Shown here: piece after piece, positions 44,700-54,577 of the stretch
Numbering within the stretch: the stretch's first letter is position 1
How the letters are laid out: each line of letters starts with the position of its first letter
Source of the DNA: Bursaphelenchus xylophilus
Lineage: Eukaryota; Nematoda; Chromadorea; Rhabditida; Aphelenchoididae
NCBI GenBank assembly: GCA_904066235.2
Contig: CAJFCV020000004.1
Coordinates: 10,664,001-10,728,000 of the forward strand
Direction of reading: 5' to 3'
Length of the DNA stretch: 64,000 nt
Notes under the pieces: generated by a model
What the model saw: only the letters and a program-made list of their open reading frames with translations
What the model was told of the DNA's origin: nothing
Databases searched by the model: none
Made by a program: the position numbers and the translations under genes

Positions 44700-45090
44700 G
44701 AAATCAAGTGAGAGCTTGATGAATGCTGGGCCAAAGCCTCATCAAGGCACAGCCAAAGTTTGCTGGAGCTTTGGCCATGATCTCATCCTGCCCTCGCCGG
44801 AATTTAATCTTATTTTACTTGGACCTTTTTTGATTTTTTTACAGCTAAAGTAAGGTCAGAAAATGACGAGAACTTGATGAACTCAAGACCAAGGCTTTAT
44901 TATGGCTGGGCCAAAATTTGACGAACCTTTGGCCATGCTTCCATTTAGTGATTGCCGTACTCAGACCTTATTTCATTCGGATCTTTGGCTTCCAGTCCGT
45001 CGAAGATCCAGCTAATGCAAGGTCTGAAAATGGCGAGAACTTGGTGATTGCTGGGCCACGGTCTCTTCAAGCCTTGACCACTTTCTTTAC
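44700..45090. repeat. Family J diverged tandem repeat
   Basis: The units TGCTGGGCCAAAG, GACGAGAACTTGATGA and TTTGGCCATG recur two to three times, partly inverted. Confidence 0.5.
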
Positions 45091-45167
45091 TTTGGTTCAA
45101 TTATCATTCTCTGCTGACAATTCCAGGAATGGTCATACGCTACCAGTTTGTCGTGGTCATACGCTAC

Positions 45168-45315
45168 CAGTCTGTGGAAAATAATGAGCACTTTGTCGCA
45201 TCTATAAAATCGCATTGTCGCTGAGAAAACGAATTGTCCCACGACAATACCAAATCGCTTTTTGCTTCAGCGACATGATCGACGCAGCGACATTGCCATT
45301 ATTTTCCCGACAGAC
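45168..45315. mobile_element. A element
   Basis: CAGTCTGTGGAAAATAATGA to CATTATTTTCCCGACAGAC. GGTCATACGCTACCAG just before it is duplicated. Confidence 0.65.
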
Positions 45316-45693
45316 AAAATATCTTACATTACTAACTGATTCAAGATCATCTGTGACTATTATTAGAAGATGTTATTATTATATACTAAACATATAATTT
45401 TTATTATTGTTATTAGTATGTGTTATACATACTAATAATAAATATATCCCTACCGTTCCACCTCTTGTATTCTGATGACCTCGTAGCCCACCAAGAAAGC
45501 GTGACTCCCCCTTTTTTTTGCTCACCGCTAGTATCACGAACCCCCAATTACAGCACCGCATCCCATGTCGGCTAATTACATGTGCGGAGTTCAGCGGTTT
45601 CGCATACACACTTCATGAATGTCAACCATGAAATGTGAGTGGTGAAATGGCAACGGCAAGCTCAAAAGCGCAGACAACTCGAATTCCGGTCGC

Positions 45694-48600
45694 ATGAACT
45701 TGTTTGAGGTCGTAGTTCTGAACGCCTTCTACTTGCCAATGTTCGTACTGAACATCCGACTCTACTATATTTTGCGGACGCGATGGCAGACCTTCAATTC
45801 GAGCTTTTACAGGATTGTTTGCATCAACGTCTTCATTGTGAGTGTGCTTTGCAGTGACAAGATTTTGGCGAAATTCCAAGCTGTCGCTGACCAGAAACTG
45901 ACGAGTTTTTTCGAACGGAAATTGCCCAAACTACCCCCCTTCCCCGTTCTTTTTATTTTTTTTTTTGGTTTATCAGTTTGTCGGGAAAATAATGAACACA
46001 ACGTTACTGCGAAAATGGTGTCGTTGAATTAAAAAGCAATTGATTTTGCCGCGACACAATCAATTTTCTCAACGGCGATGCGATTTTCGACGCAACATTG
46101 CGCTTATTATTTTCCAGACACACTTTTTTGAACAGAATTTTTGAAAATCTTAGCTGGCACTTTGCAGCCAATGGTTCACAAAGCGTTGTCAGCGACAGAG
46201 TGTGCTAAATTCTGACAAGAATTCCGGGCGGAAAATTGAGATATATCCAAGACTAATACAGTGGGGGACCCGATCCAGTGGCAAAACCGTACCATTTTGC
46301 ATCCAGTAAGTATCAAAAATGTGGCAAAATGCTTCCCTCTTCAAGTGAAAAAACTTCATTTGAAGTTTTTTCCCCTTTCATTCCCAAAAAGAGTGGTTTT
46401 GAAATCGGACTTTTTTCACTTGGAGAGGGAGGTATTTTGCCACATTTTTTGATAACTCCTAGGAGCAAAATGGTACGGTTTTTTGCCAGTGGACCAGGTC
46501 TCCCACTGTAGCTTCCGATTTCCAGAAACGATTGAGATTTTTGGGTAGAAAATTGGAAAAAATGGTGACGCTTTTTTGCGAATTTTGGCTTCAAAAGTTT
46601 CATGCCCATTTCTACCGTAAAACGTAATGCCTCCGTAAAAAATCAACTTTCCACGCGAAACTGGCAGAGATATAGCCAAAAAAAAACGTTTTCCCCTCTG
46701 ACACTGCTCAAAAATTCTGCTGTTGCTCTTTCCGCAAGAGTAGAATCTCTCCTAAAGAATGCCAATTTGTAAGCATTTTCAGGACCTCCTCAACTTCCTC
46801 ACCATTCAATACACTTGGTATTTGCCGAACATTGAGCCGGCTTACGACCTTTTCCTCTATCGCTTCGAAACCTTCAGCTATTGGAATACGGGTGTGTTCT
46901 TCGCCAACTACTTTCTGTTGTATGCGAGTCAACTGGGCATCCTCATTTTGGCGTTGAATCGACTGACAAGTTTCCTGTTTAAATTCAGTTACAATCAGGT
47001 GAGTTTAGTCTTGCAAGGATTAAAAACTGTCTTAAAAAAATATATTTTTTTCAGTTTTATTGGGATCTGTCGGGAAAATAATGAGCGCGAGCTGCGCCGA
47101 TTGCGTCGCTGAAGTGAAAAATTTTTTTTTGCGACACAATTCATTTTCTTGACGGCGATGCGGTTTTCTGGATGCGACAGAGGCTCATTATTTTCCCGAC
47201 AGACAGATAATCTGTTCGCAAAGTCGCTGGAGTGATTTCGGCGACATGCGCTTGCACAGTTCATGTCGCCAAAATCACTTCAGCGACTTTGCGAATTAGT
47301 AATCGACCTAAACCTTTAGCTATGGGAAAGATACATTCGCTACGTGCTTGCGGCTTATATCATCATCCCTTTTATGTGTACGTCCCACTTATTGTTGAAT
47401 AGAACTTCCATAATCCAGCAGGAAACGATTTACGGAACTTATCGCACTTTCCAGTACGAGCTCAAATATGCCTTCGGAGTAAGTTCAATGTACTATATAT
47501 AAATAAAAAAATTGAGAGCAACAGTGCTGAAAATGCGACGCTCAATTTTGATGGAACTTAGCACGATTTTTTTAAGACGTATGCGAGGAGGCCGCTAGTT
47601 TGCGCTATTGGATAAAAAAATCACGGAAATAACCGAGATTTTTAGATTGAAAGTCAGCTCAAATGTGATTTTTTTACGAATTTTGGCATAAAAAATGTCA
47701 TGGCTATTTCTACCATAGAGGTATATAATTTTTCCAAAAAAATCGGTTTTTTCCGCCCCAAACTAGCGAAGTTCAATTCAATTAAATTTATTTCCGCTGA
47801 TCATCTATCAAAAGTAGAGAAACGGGCCATGATTCGGGGCCAAGATGGGGATGTCACGTCGGTTCTCCAGTGCGCCAATCCTCACTAAGGTCCTGGCACG
47901 GGTTGAGCTTCTGCCATCCTCCGGAGGGGTTGTATAACTAGCGAAGTTATGATGAAAAAGTGGTCGCGTTTACTATTAGACGTATTTTTCGGAGTGTCCC
48001 AGCTCGCGCTATGCAGAAACAACCGAAATTCTAAGTCGAAAAAATAAGTAAAAAATTTGATATCCTTTCACGATGAAAAATTTCAGCCTTATTTCAACGA
48101 GATTTTTCCTTGCCGCCCTCCAAATTTTGCTTACTCTCTCGGTTGCAAAGGCTGTTGAAGATCTCGCCCACGCCTGCCAAGTCTAAACTAAAACTTTCAA
48201 GAATTTTCCAAGAATTTTGAAGTAAATTTTAAAAGTAAATTTGTGACCGGAGAACTCTAATATTTGCTTTACCATCCAAATTTTCAGATCAATCTTGCCG
48301 TTCGGTCCTTTATCTATTGTGCGATTACAATGGGTATCTCGTTGGCCTTGAATATCGGGAACATTTGCCTTATCTTCTACTACAGAGCGCAGCTAAAGCT
48401 CTCGCAGGATGGGAGATTCAAATTCGCAATGTTTTCGATCATCATGTTTAGCGCTCATTTTTGCCTGGTGGTGAATACGGTAGGTGCAAAGAATGACAAA
48501 AATGCGAAAAAATTTTTCTCTTTTTTGACTCCACAGGGCTTTGTGGAGCAAAATCTGACTTTTTACGCAATTTTCAGGCCATTTACCAACACGGCGTGGC

Positions 48601-48841
48601 CACAGAAAACGTTCCACTCCGCTGGTTCATGGTGATCCACATGATTCCGGCTTCTATGGCGTTTTCCTGCCTAATGCCCGGGACATTACTGGTGCTAACT
48701 TCTTCATTTGTCCGAACACATGTCATTGGCAACACGCGGCACTCGCAATCCGCACATTCTGGAGCAGTGGTTACTGTAGTTTTGCCGGTTCGAAGATATA
48801 CGGCTCCGCCAAATGCGAAGTTCTCAATTGTTCAAAAATAA
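45694..48841 (+). CDS. Serpentine chemoreceptor, Srv/Srg type
   Basis: Five phase-0 exons: 45694-45837, 46783-46998, 47320-47478, 48288-48479 and 48578-48841; 324 residues. Seven hydrophobic segments are visible. TM1 is in FEVVVLNAFYLPMFVLNIRL. The TM2 region carries NSSFYRIV and DLLNFLTIQ. The end of TM3 carries ASQLGILILALNR, with N107-R108 in the place of the DRY motif, and is followed by SYNQLWERY. TM5-7 are in the last two exons. This layout and the asparagine-arginine signature match the nematode SRG superfamily (Srv or Srg), which mostly work as chemosensory GPCRs in sensory cilia. I cannot separate Srv from Srg by eye. Introns hold an A element, a short K element, and a D element split by a LINE end. 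The stop lies 294 bases before the cfim-2 ATG on the same strand. No upstream splice acceptor is obvious, so the N-terminus is the least certain part. Confidence 0.8.
45974..46124. mobile_element. A element in receptor intron 1
   Basis: CAGTTTGTCGGGAAAATAAT to TTATTATTTTCCAGACAC. Confidence 0.65.
46130..46702. mobile_element. D element fragments around a B insert
   Basis: TTAGCTGGCACTTTGCAG before the B element; TTCTACCGTAAAACGTAATG and GAAACTGGCAGAGATATAGCC after it. Confidence 0.5.
46259..46508. mobile_element. B element in receptor intron 1
   Basis: CAGTGGGGGACCCGATCCAG to GGACCAGGTCTCCCACTG, TA flanks, inside a worn D element. Confidence 0.7.
47064..47206. mobile_element. A element in receptor intron 2
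   Basis: TCTGTCGGGAAAATAATGAG to CATTATTTTCCCGACAGACAG. Confidence 0.7.
47214..47298. mobile_element. Short K element in receptor intron
   Basis: CTGTTCGCAAAGTCGCTGG and CAGCGACTTTGCGAATTAG face each other across only about 40 bases. An internally deleted copy, next to an A element. Confidence 0.6.
47515..48240. mobile_element. D element in receptor intron 3, split by LINE end
   Basis: Left part to 47773 (GCGACGCTCAATTTTGATGG). The LINE end interrupts it. The right part from 47949 has GCTCGCGCTATGCAGAAAC and CTCTCGGTTGCAAAGG. Confidence 0.55.
47774..47935 (-). mobile_element. 5'-truncated LINE 3' end (RTE-like), copy 2
   Basis: This shares its last roughly 100 bases with the copy at 42868-43039, including the frame ending MARFSTFDR-stop. 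It sits in the third intron of the serpentine receptor, inside a D-type element. A 13-bp duplication, AACTAGCGAAGTT, at 47761-47773 and 47936-47948 marks the insertion. Beyond the shared part the two copies differ, so they come from diverged source elements. Confidence 0.65.
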
Positions 48842-49116
48842 CTTAAATATATAAATATATTTGCAAATTTGTCTGTTTCTTTCAAAATCGGCAAGTTTTA
48901 GTGAAATTAAAGACTTCACGAGGCTCTTAATATAGTCCCACCACGAAAAAGTGCAATGCCAATTTGCTTTGGCATTCCGCATCAACTGGAAAGAACAAAG
49001 CGGCAGCTGCGCGAATTGGTTTTTTCTTGTCTTTTCTGTCGTGTTGATTCCAATTTTCTCTGTTGTAGAAGTGCTATATGTAAATTTTGGTTGAAATATT
49101 AGTTTAGATACGACTT

Positions 49117-49126
49117 TCTTTTTCAG
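49117..49126 (+). promoter_or_regulatory. Probable spliced-leader acceptor of cfim-2
   Basis: TTCTTTTTCAG ends at 49126, nine bases before the start codon, with no upstream coding exon. Confidence 0.5.
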
Positions 49127-49135
49127 GCAAGTATA

Positions 49136-52100
49136 ATGTCGGCCGAGGAGGACATTTTGAGCGGTGCAGAAGGAGTGAACGTTAGTGAGCTGGATGAAGA
49201 AGCTCTGCTCGGCGAGCACGACCTGGAATTGTAAGTTTAGCCGTCATTTAATTTTTTTTTTTATTTTAGGAGGGTAAAAAAATATTATTGATGGTGAAAA
49301 TAATTTTGCTAGAAAATTCGAGTGTGTTTAGCTAAATTATGTCCTCTGGTTTGTAAGCTGTCTTTACGACGAGTTTTGTTGCAGAAAAGACAAGTTCGAG
49401 GATGGGGACGACCTTTACGAAGCGGCAATGGAGCCCTCCATGGACAAGGCCGAAGAGGACTTGCTGCTCAAAGAAGAACTTCCTTCATCCCCGCTACCGG
49501 CTGAGAGCAAGGTTGAGGTGCCGAAATCAACAATTGAGCAGAAGGTTGCTCTTTCGAAGCCTCTCTCCACACCTTCTCAATATAATTATGGATCGACTGT
49601 GAGAAGATGGCATGTTTACCTCGGTAACATGACTTGGTGGACAACTGACGACGATGTTATTGTATGTTTAGTTTCTTTTTTCTTGTGTCTTGGTGTTTAG
49701 GTGTTTTGCGACATAAAAAAAATATTTTAAGGATTGGGCCCGGTTTTGTCCACCCCGGTTTTGTCCCCAAGACGGTTTTGTCCCCAGGACGTTTTTGTCC
49801 CCACTTTTTTCGAGCCTTTTTGTCCCCAGACCGGTTTTGTCCCCAGGACGGTTTTGTCCCCAAGACGCTTTTGTCCCCACTTTTTTTATTTTTTTGTCCC
49901 CACACCGGTTTTGTCCCCAGGACGTTTTTGTCCCCAAGCTGGATAGTACGATTAAAAATTATGCATTCAGATGTTAATGCTTTTAGTTTGGTGCACAGTA
50001 CTGATCAAGCAACATGTTCTTAGCACTTGGTACTGTATAGTACAAGGTGGTACTATATAGCACGAGGTAAAAATTAAGCCATAACGCGTTAATGCTGTTG
50101 GTTTGAAGCCCCGGACTTCTCAAAAAAATGTCTTTTTAGCACTTGGTACTATATAGTACAAGGTGGTACTATATAGCACGAGGTAAAAATTAAGCTATAA
50201 CGCGTGAATGACGTTGTTTTGGTATGCACTACTGACCAGACGTTCATTTTGTGCAAAAACAAATTCGTGCTATATAGTACGCTAAAACACATTTTTGAGA
50301 AGTACTGGGCTTCAAACCCATAGCATTGACGTGTTATGGCTTAATTTTTACCTCGTGCTATATAGTACCACATCGTACTATACAGTACCAAGCGCTAAGA
50401 ACAAGTTGTTTGAGCAGTACTGTGCACCAAACCAACAGCATTAACATCTGAATGCATAATTTTTAATCGTACTATCCAGCTTGGGGACAAAAACGTCCCG
50501 GGGACAAAACCGGTGTGGGGACAAAAAAATAAAAAAAGTGGGGACAAAAACGTCTTGGGGACAAAACCGTCCTGGGGACAAAACCGGTCTGGGGACAAAA
50601 AGGCTCGAAAAAAGTGGGGACAAAAACGTCCTGGGGACAAAACCGGGGTGGGGACAAAACCGTCCACCACGATTTTATTTTAAGATCTGCTTTGACAGAT
50701 TTGGCATCTCAATTCCATGAGCAATATAAATTCCAAATTTTTTTAGTCGACCCTTCAAGATTATGGTGTCACCGATGTGATTGAGGTCAAGTTCGGTGAG
50801 AATCGGCAAAATGGACAGAGTAGAGGATATGCCGACGTCGCTCTTCAATCCGAAGCATCCGTCAAAGTTATAATGGACCGAGTGCCGGGAAGACAGCTGA
50901 ATGGCCAACTTCTAACGGTCCTGCCGTACAATAAACAGTCCTTGGCCAAACTAGAAGAGCCCGCGAAACGAGCGGAGGTTAGTTTGTCTATTCATGGAGT
51001 GGATTTAATACTTTTTTTTCGAAAGTTTTCTTCGATACCTAAACCAATATTTGCAGGAGAAAAAGGACGAGAAAAACAAAATTCCCGCAATGCAGACTCG
51101 AATCATGCCGATGAATGGGATGCAACCAACATCTATCCTGAATTTCGGAGCACCTCCAGTCATGAATATTCGCCAACAACCACCGATTCAGCCGCTTGTC
51201 CAGCAACGAATCAATTTGGCCGCGCCGCCTCCACAAATCCCGAATATGATGGGCAACATGAACAATATCATGTCTCGGCCACCTCCTTCCTTCCCACAAC
51301 AGATGATGCAGATGCAACAGAGCAATATGAACACTGCCGCCACCATGAATAATGTCTTGAATAGAACTAGGCAGAGCTCCACCGGGCAGCAGAATATGAA
51401 TATTCCGCCTGGTGCGCATGTTAATCCACAAGTTTATCCATACCTCTGTAAGTATTTTGACATTTTTTGTTGAATTTTAGGCAAGAAAGAAGAGATTTCT
51501 TCAGTGGAAAATATGATGTCATGTGTAATATAAAAAATGTTGGAAGTATCAAAAATAAAGGCAAATCTCTCCAAATTTTGTATTTTCAGCTCAAGGACAA
51601 CAAATGCCGCGCGATATGGGCGGTCACAATCAAATGTCTCCAGCGGAATACAAGGAAATTATGGATCGGAACAGAACCGTCTCTTCTTCGGCGATTGCTC
51701 GCGCCATGAGTGACACAGCAGCGGGAGACGTGGATTCCGCGATGGATACGCTGATGACAGCCATGTCGTTGATCAAACAGTCGAGAGTCTCGCAGGATGA
51801 AGGTTGCAAAGCGCTTTTACAGACATTACAAGTAAGGTTTTGAGTTTTTGCTTCGGTTTTTAGGTAGATGAAGAAGACGTGATGTTTTGAAGAGGAAATG
51901 ATTAGATTGGGATTTGAATTGGAAATTAGAAGTTAGATTGGGATGTATGGTTGATATTGCAAGCAGTTTTGGCCAAGTTTTTTTGAAGATTTTGGACTAG
52001 GCACAAATTTTCGAAAATTTTGGGTTTAGATGGTATAACAATATAAAAATGTGTTGTTTGAAGAGTTTAATGGTGGTAGTTTCAGTTTTTTTGGTTTTTC

Positions 52101-52393
52101 AAGGTAGAAAAATACTTGGTAGTCAGGATTAAGAGTTAGAGATCGGTTTTTTTCATAGGATATTGTACTAGGTACTTTTTGAAAAAATTTTTTGATTTTT
52201 TGACGTTTTTGGTCGAATTTTTTAAAAAATTTATTTCCTAACCCCTCTAATTTTACCTCAGGAAGCCCTGAACGGCGTGGAGAAGCAGTCCTCGTCCCGC
52301 AAACGCCATCACCGCTCGCCGGAACGCCGCTCCAAACATCGCCGCCGTTCGCGCAGCCGAAGCCGCAGCCCTCGGCACTCGAGACGCTACTAA
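49136..52393 (+). CDS. cfim-2: Cleavage factor Im 68-kDa subunit (CPSF6)
   Basis: Six exons: 49136-49230, 49385-49661, 50747-50977, 51057-51447, 51590-51831 and 52262-52393; 455 residues, phases closing. The acidic N-terminus includes DGDDLYEAAME. The single RRM (about 105-190) has the CPSF6 signatures VYLGNMTWWTTDDDVI, FGENRQNGQSRGYADV and LLTVLPYNKQ. A Met/Pro/Gln/Asn-rich middle (about 202-331) follows. The conserved block SPAEYKEIMDRNR...VSSSAIARAMSD and ALLQTLQEALNGVE comes next. A short arginine/serine tail ends SRSRSRSPRHSRRY. CFIm68 partners with CFIm25 to bind UGUA in pre-mRNA and steer poly(A)-site choice in the nucleus. The acceptor TTTTTCAG ends at 49126, ten bases before the ATG. 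Intron 2, which cuts the RRM between its first and second halves, contains a roughly 935-bp inverted repeat. Recognition is strong. Confidence 0.95.
49738..50672. mobile_element. Large inverted-repeat element in cfim-2 intron 2
   Basis: Two arms face each other. The left (49738-49940) is a string of GTTTTGTCCCC units joined by AAGACG, AGGACG or ACACCG. The right (50478-50672) is its reverse complement (GGGGACAAAAC). Inside them a second inverted layer, GGTACTATATAGTACAAGG and AAATTAAGCCATAACGCG, occurs at about 50020-50090 and again at 50135-50205. It is mirrored at about 50320-50400. No transposase frame is present. Confidence 0.75.
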
Positions 52394-52423
52394 ACCGGCT
52401 CTAAATCTTTCTCATACTCGAAG

Positions 52424-53306
52424 GTAACTACTCAGTTTTAACGATTTTACAGTCTATTATATTATCCATCCTCTCAGTCTCGAACTTCTCACGCCTCACT
52501 CTCACTATTGATCAATTTTTATATCGTTTTGACCAGTTTTTATATTATTTTATCCGAATTCACCCCTCAAATTGGTTGTAAATTGAATTTAACAGCATGT
52601 AAGCAGTTGTAAAACACTCTCCGGGTATTAACTTATTGTTTTTTAAACTATTTTAGATTTAATTATTTGATAATTTTGTTTTTTTTTGTACGCTGTAATT
52701 GTAAAATTTAACGGATATTGTAAGTTATTACAGTGTGAAAACCTCGAAAATTGTTGATTTTTTGTTATGAATTGATAAAAATTCATATTGTTTATCATGT
52801 ATAATATACAAAGTGAAAATTTTGGGAGATTTAAATGGGTTTTGAAGAAAATTTTTTGGAGGTTTTGCGGAAAAAGGATTTTTTTGATTTTTTGAATGAA
52901 AATTTTGAAAAATTAATTTCTTTTTGAATGAAAAATTTTTTTGGGTAATTTTAGGTATAAAAAAATTTAACTGGATTTTTTTTGATTTTTATTATTTTTT
53001 TTTTAAGTTTTATTTTTAATCTTTTTTTTATAAAAAAATTACGAAATTTAAAAAAAAAATCGAAATTTTATGGCGCGAATATAAAAAGAATTTTTTTTTA
53101 TTGTCTATTACATCATGATTTATATTTTACAAACGAGTTTTGTCATTTTTCAACGAGACTTTTAGCTTTATTTCGACTTTTTTTTAGATCTCTACACCTA
53201 AAATAATATTAATAAAAAAGTTTTTTTTTTATTTTTTTATACATTTTTTCAATTCTATAGATCAGAGTCTCTCGCATTGTAGTCTAATCAATACAATAAC
53301 TTTTAG
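52424..53306 (+). other. Candidate 3'-UTR intron of cfim-2
   Basis: A donor (GAAG/GTAACTA) sits 30 bases after the cfim-2 stop, and an acceptor (CTTTTAG/GACACCC) lies at 53306. The stretch between is extremely AT-rich with long T runs and no supported frame. The downstream segment 53307-53430 is of normal composition and ends with AATAAA. Both splice sites are inferred by eye; the poly(A) site could instead lie inside this stretch. Confidence 0.4.
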
Positions 53307-53404
53307 GACACCCAATCAACCCTCTTCACAACCGAGCAACCACTCGTCGGCTCACTTTGGATCTTCTTGTTATTTCTTCTCATATATCCCAGCGTTTTTA
53401 TGTT

Positions 53405-53410
53405 AATAAA
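53405..53410 (+). other. Polyadenylation signal, probably of cfim-2
   Basis: AATAAA after a short non-coding segment on the plus strand. It is used by cfim-2 only if the 3'-UTR intron is real. Confidence 0.4.
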
Positions 53411-53681
53411 CAAGACTTGATATCGGAAGAAGCCTGAAATTGATCTATTTCATTCAAAATATTTTAATTTTTTTATTTATTGCTAATTAATTTAAAAAAT
53501 TTTAAAAATTAAATTTTTTTTTTCAAAAAAAAAATCACCGGAAAATCGACCAGAAAAATGAGAATGAGATCTTGAAAAAAGATTTCTAATGCTAGGCGAG
53601 CTAAAAATTGACTTTTTGGCCCGCCTAGTGTCAGAAAAATATTTACAAATTGAGATGGAACAGAGTAAAAAGATCGTATTT

Positions 53682-54113
53682 TACAAGGGAAGTGCCCCAT
53701 ATGGGAAGCTCAAAATTTGCAGAAACATTGAGTATAGGCCACATATCAATTCCTGAAAATTTTAGCTCGCCCTTTGCTGGAACAGCCGAGATATTGAACG
53801 ATCCGCCGAGAGAGTGCACGAAAGGTGGAGAGCGGTCAGAGAAAAAACACTTTTTTGGCCATATTTTTGCCAGTTTTGCGGCGAAAAATCTGATTTTTTG
53901 TGGAAACATCACTGTCTACAGTAGAAATAGACATAAAATTTTTGACGCGAAAATTCGCAAAAAAAAGTGAATTTTTTTCGAATTTTCGATCTAAAAATCT
54001 CGACCATTTCTGCAAAGCGCCAGCTAAAAATCTCGCATGGATCTTATAAAAAAATTGTCTAAATTTGACCCAAGTTTCATCAAGATTTGAGCGTCGCACT
54101 TGGAGCCCTTGCT
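53682..54113. mobile_element. D element between cfim-2 and the GPCR
   Basis: ACAAGGGAAGTGCCCCATATG to GCGTCGCACTTGGAGCCCTTG. Confidence 0.65.
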
Positions 54114-54577
54114 AGAGTAGATTGCTTTGTCACGAGATGTATTTACACGTCTTGGAAAAGGACCCGTAAAACGCAGTTGAAGTAAAGAGATCACATGGAT
54201 TTGGGGCTTGAGATGTCAAGCAGACCTTATTCTTGAATCAGGCAGGCAACAGAGAGAATTTCAGACAACGAATCGCATAAATATTACACTAGAATGTTGG
54301 GGAAATTTTCGAAAAAATTGCGATTTTTGCGATTAAATTTTTGCGAAAAAATTGGCTGATTCTTAAACCTAGGGATGCGTTGATAATTTTTGTCATCTAT
54401 TTTTAAAATTTCAACATGTGTTTTTTGCGAAAAAACCGAGATTTTTTAAGATTTTTGCCGAAAAACAAGGAAAATTTGAGTTTTTTTCGAAAAATCCCAA
54501 AAATCACCACAAAAAATCGCTCTATTCACAGTTCGCTGCCCTAAATTCTCTCTGTAGACCACAGCACTTGAGACCAA

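Noticed and set aside
48841..49136. Operon of the serpentine receptor and cfim-2
   Set aside because: Spacing of 294 bases is longer than usual and a chemoreceptor with a housekeeping RNA factor is an unlikely pair; independent promoters or overlap of 3' and 5' regions is simpler.
49738..49940. Open frames reading through the GTTTTGTCCCC units
   Set aside because: They exist in several frames and both strands only because the unit lacks stops; no start context or domain, and they lie in an intron.
53592..53628. Hairpin CTAGGCGAGC...GCCCGCCTAG after cfim-2
   Set aside because: A short stand-alone stem with a related word at 61480; too small to call an RNA gene or element.
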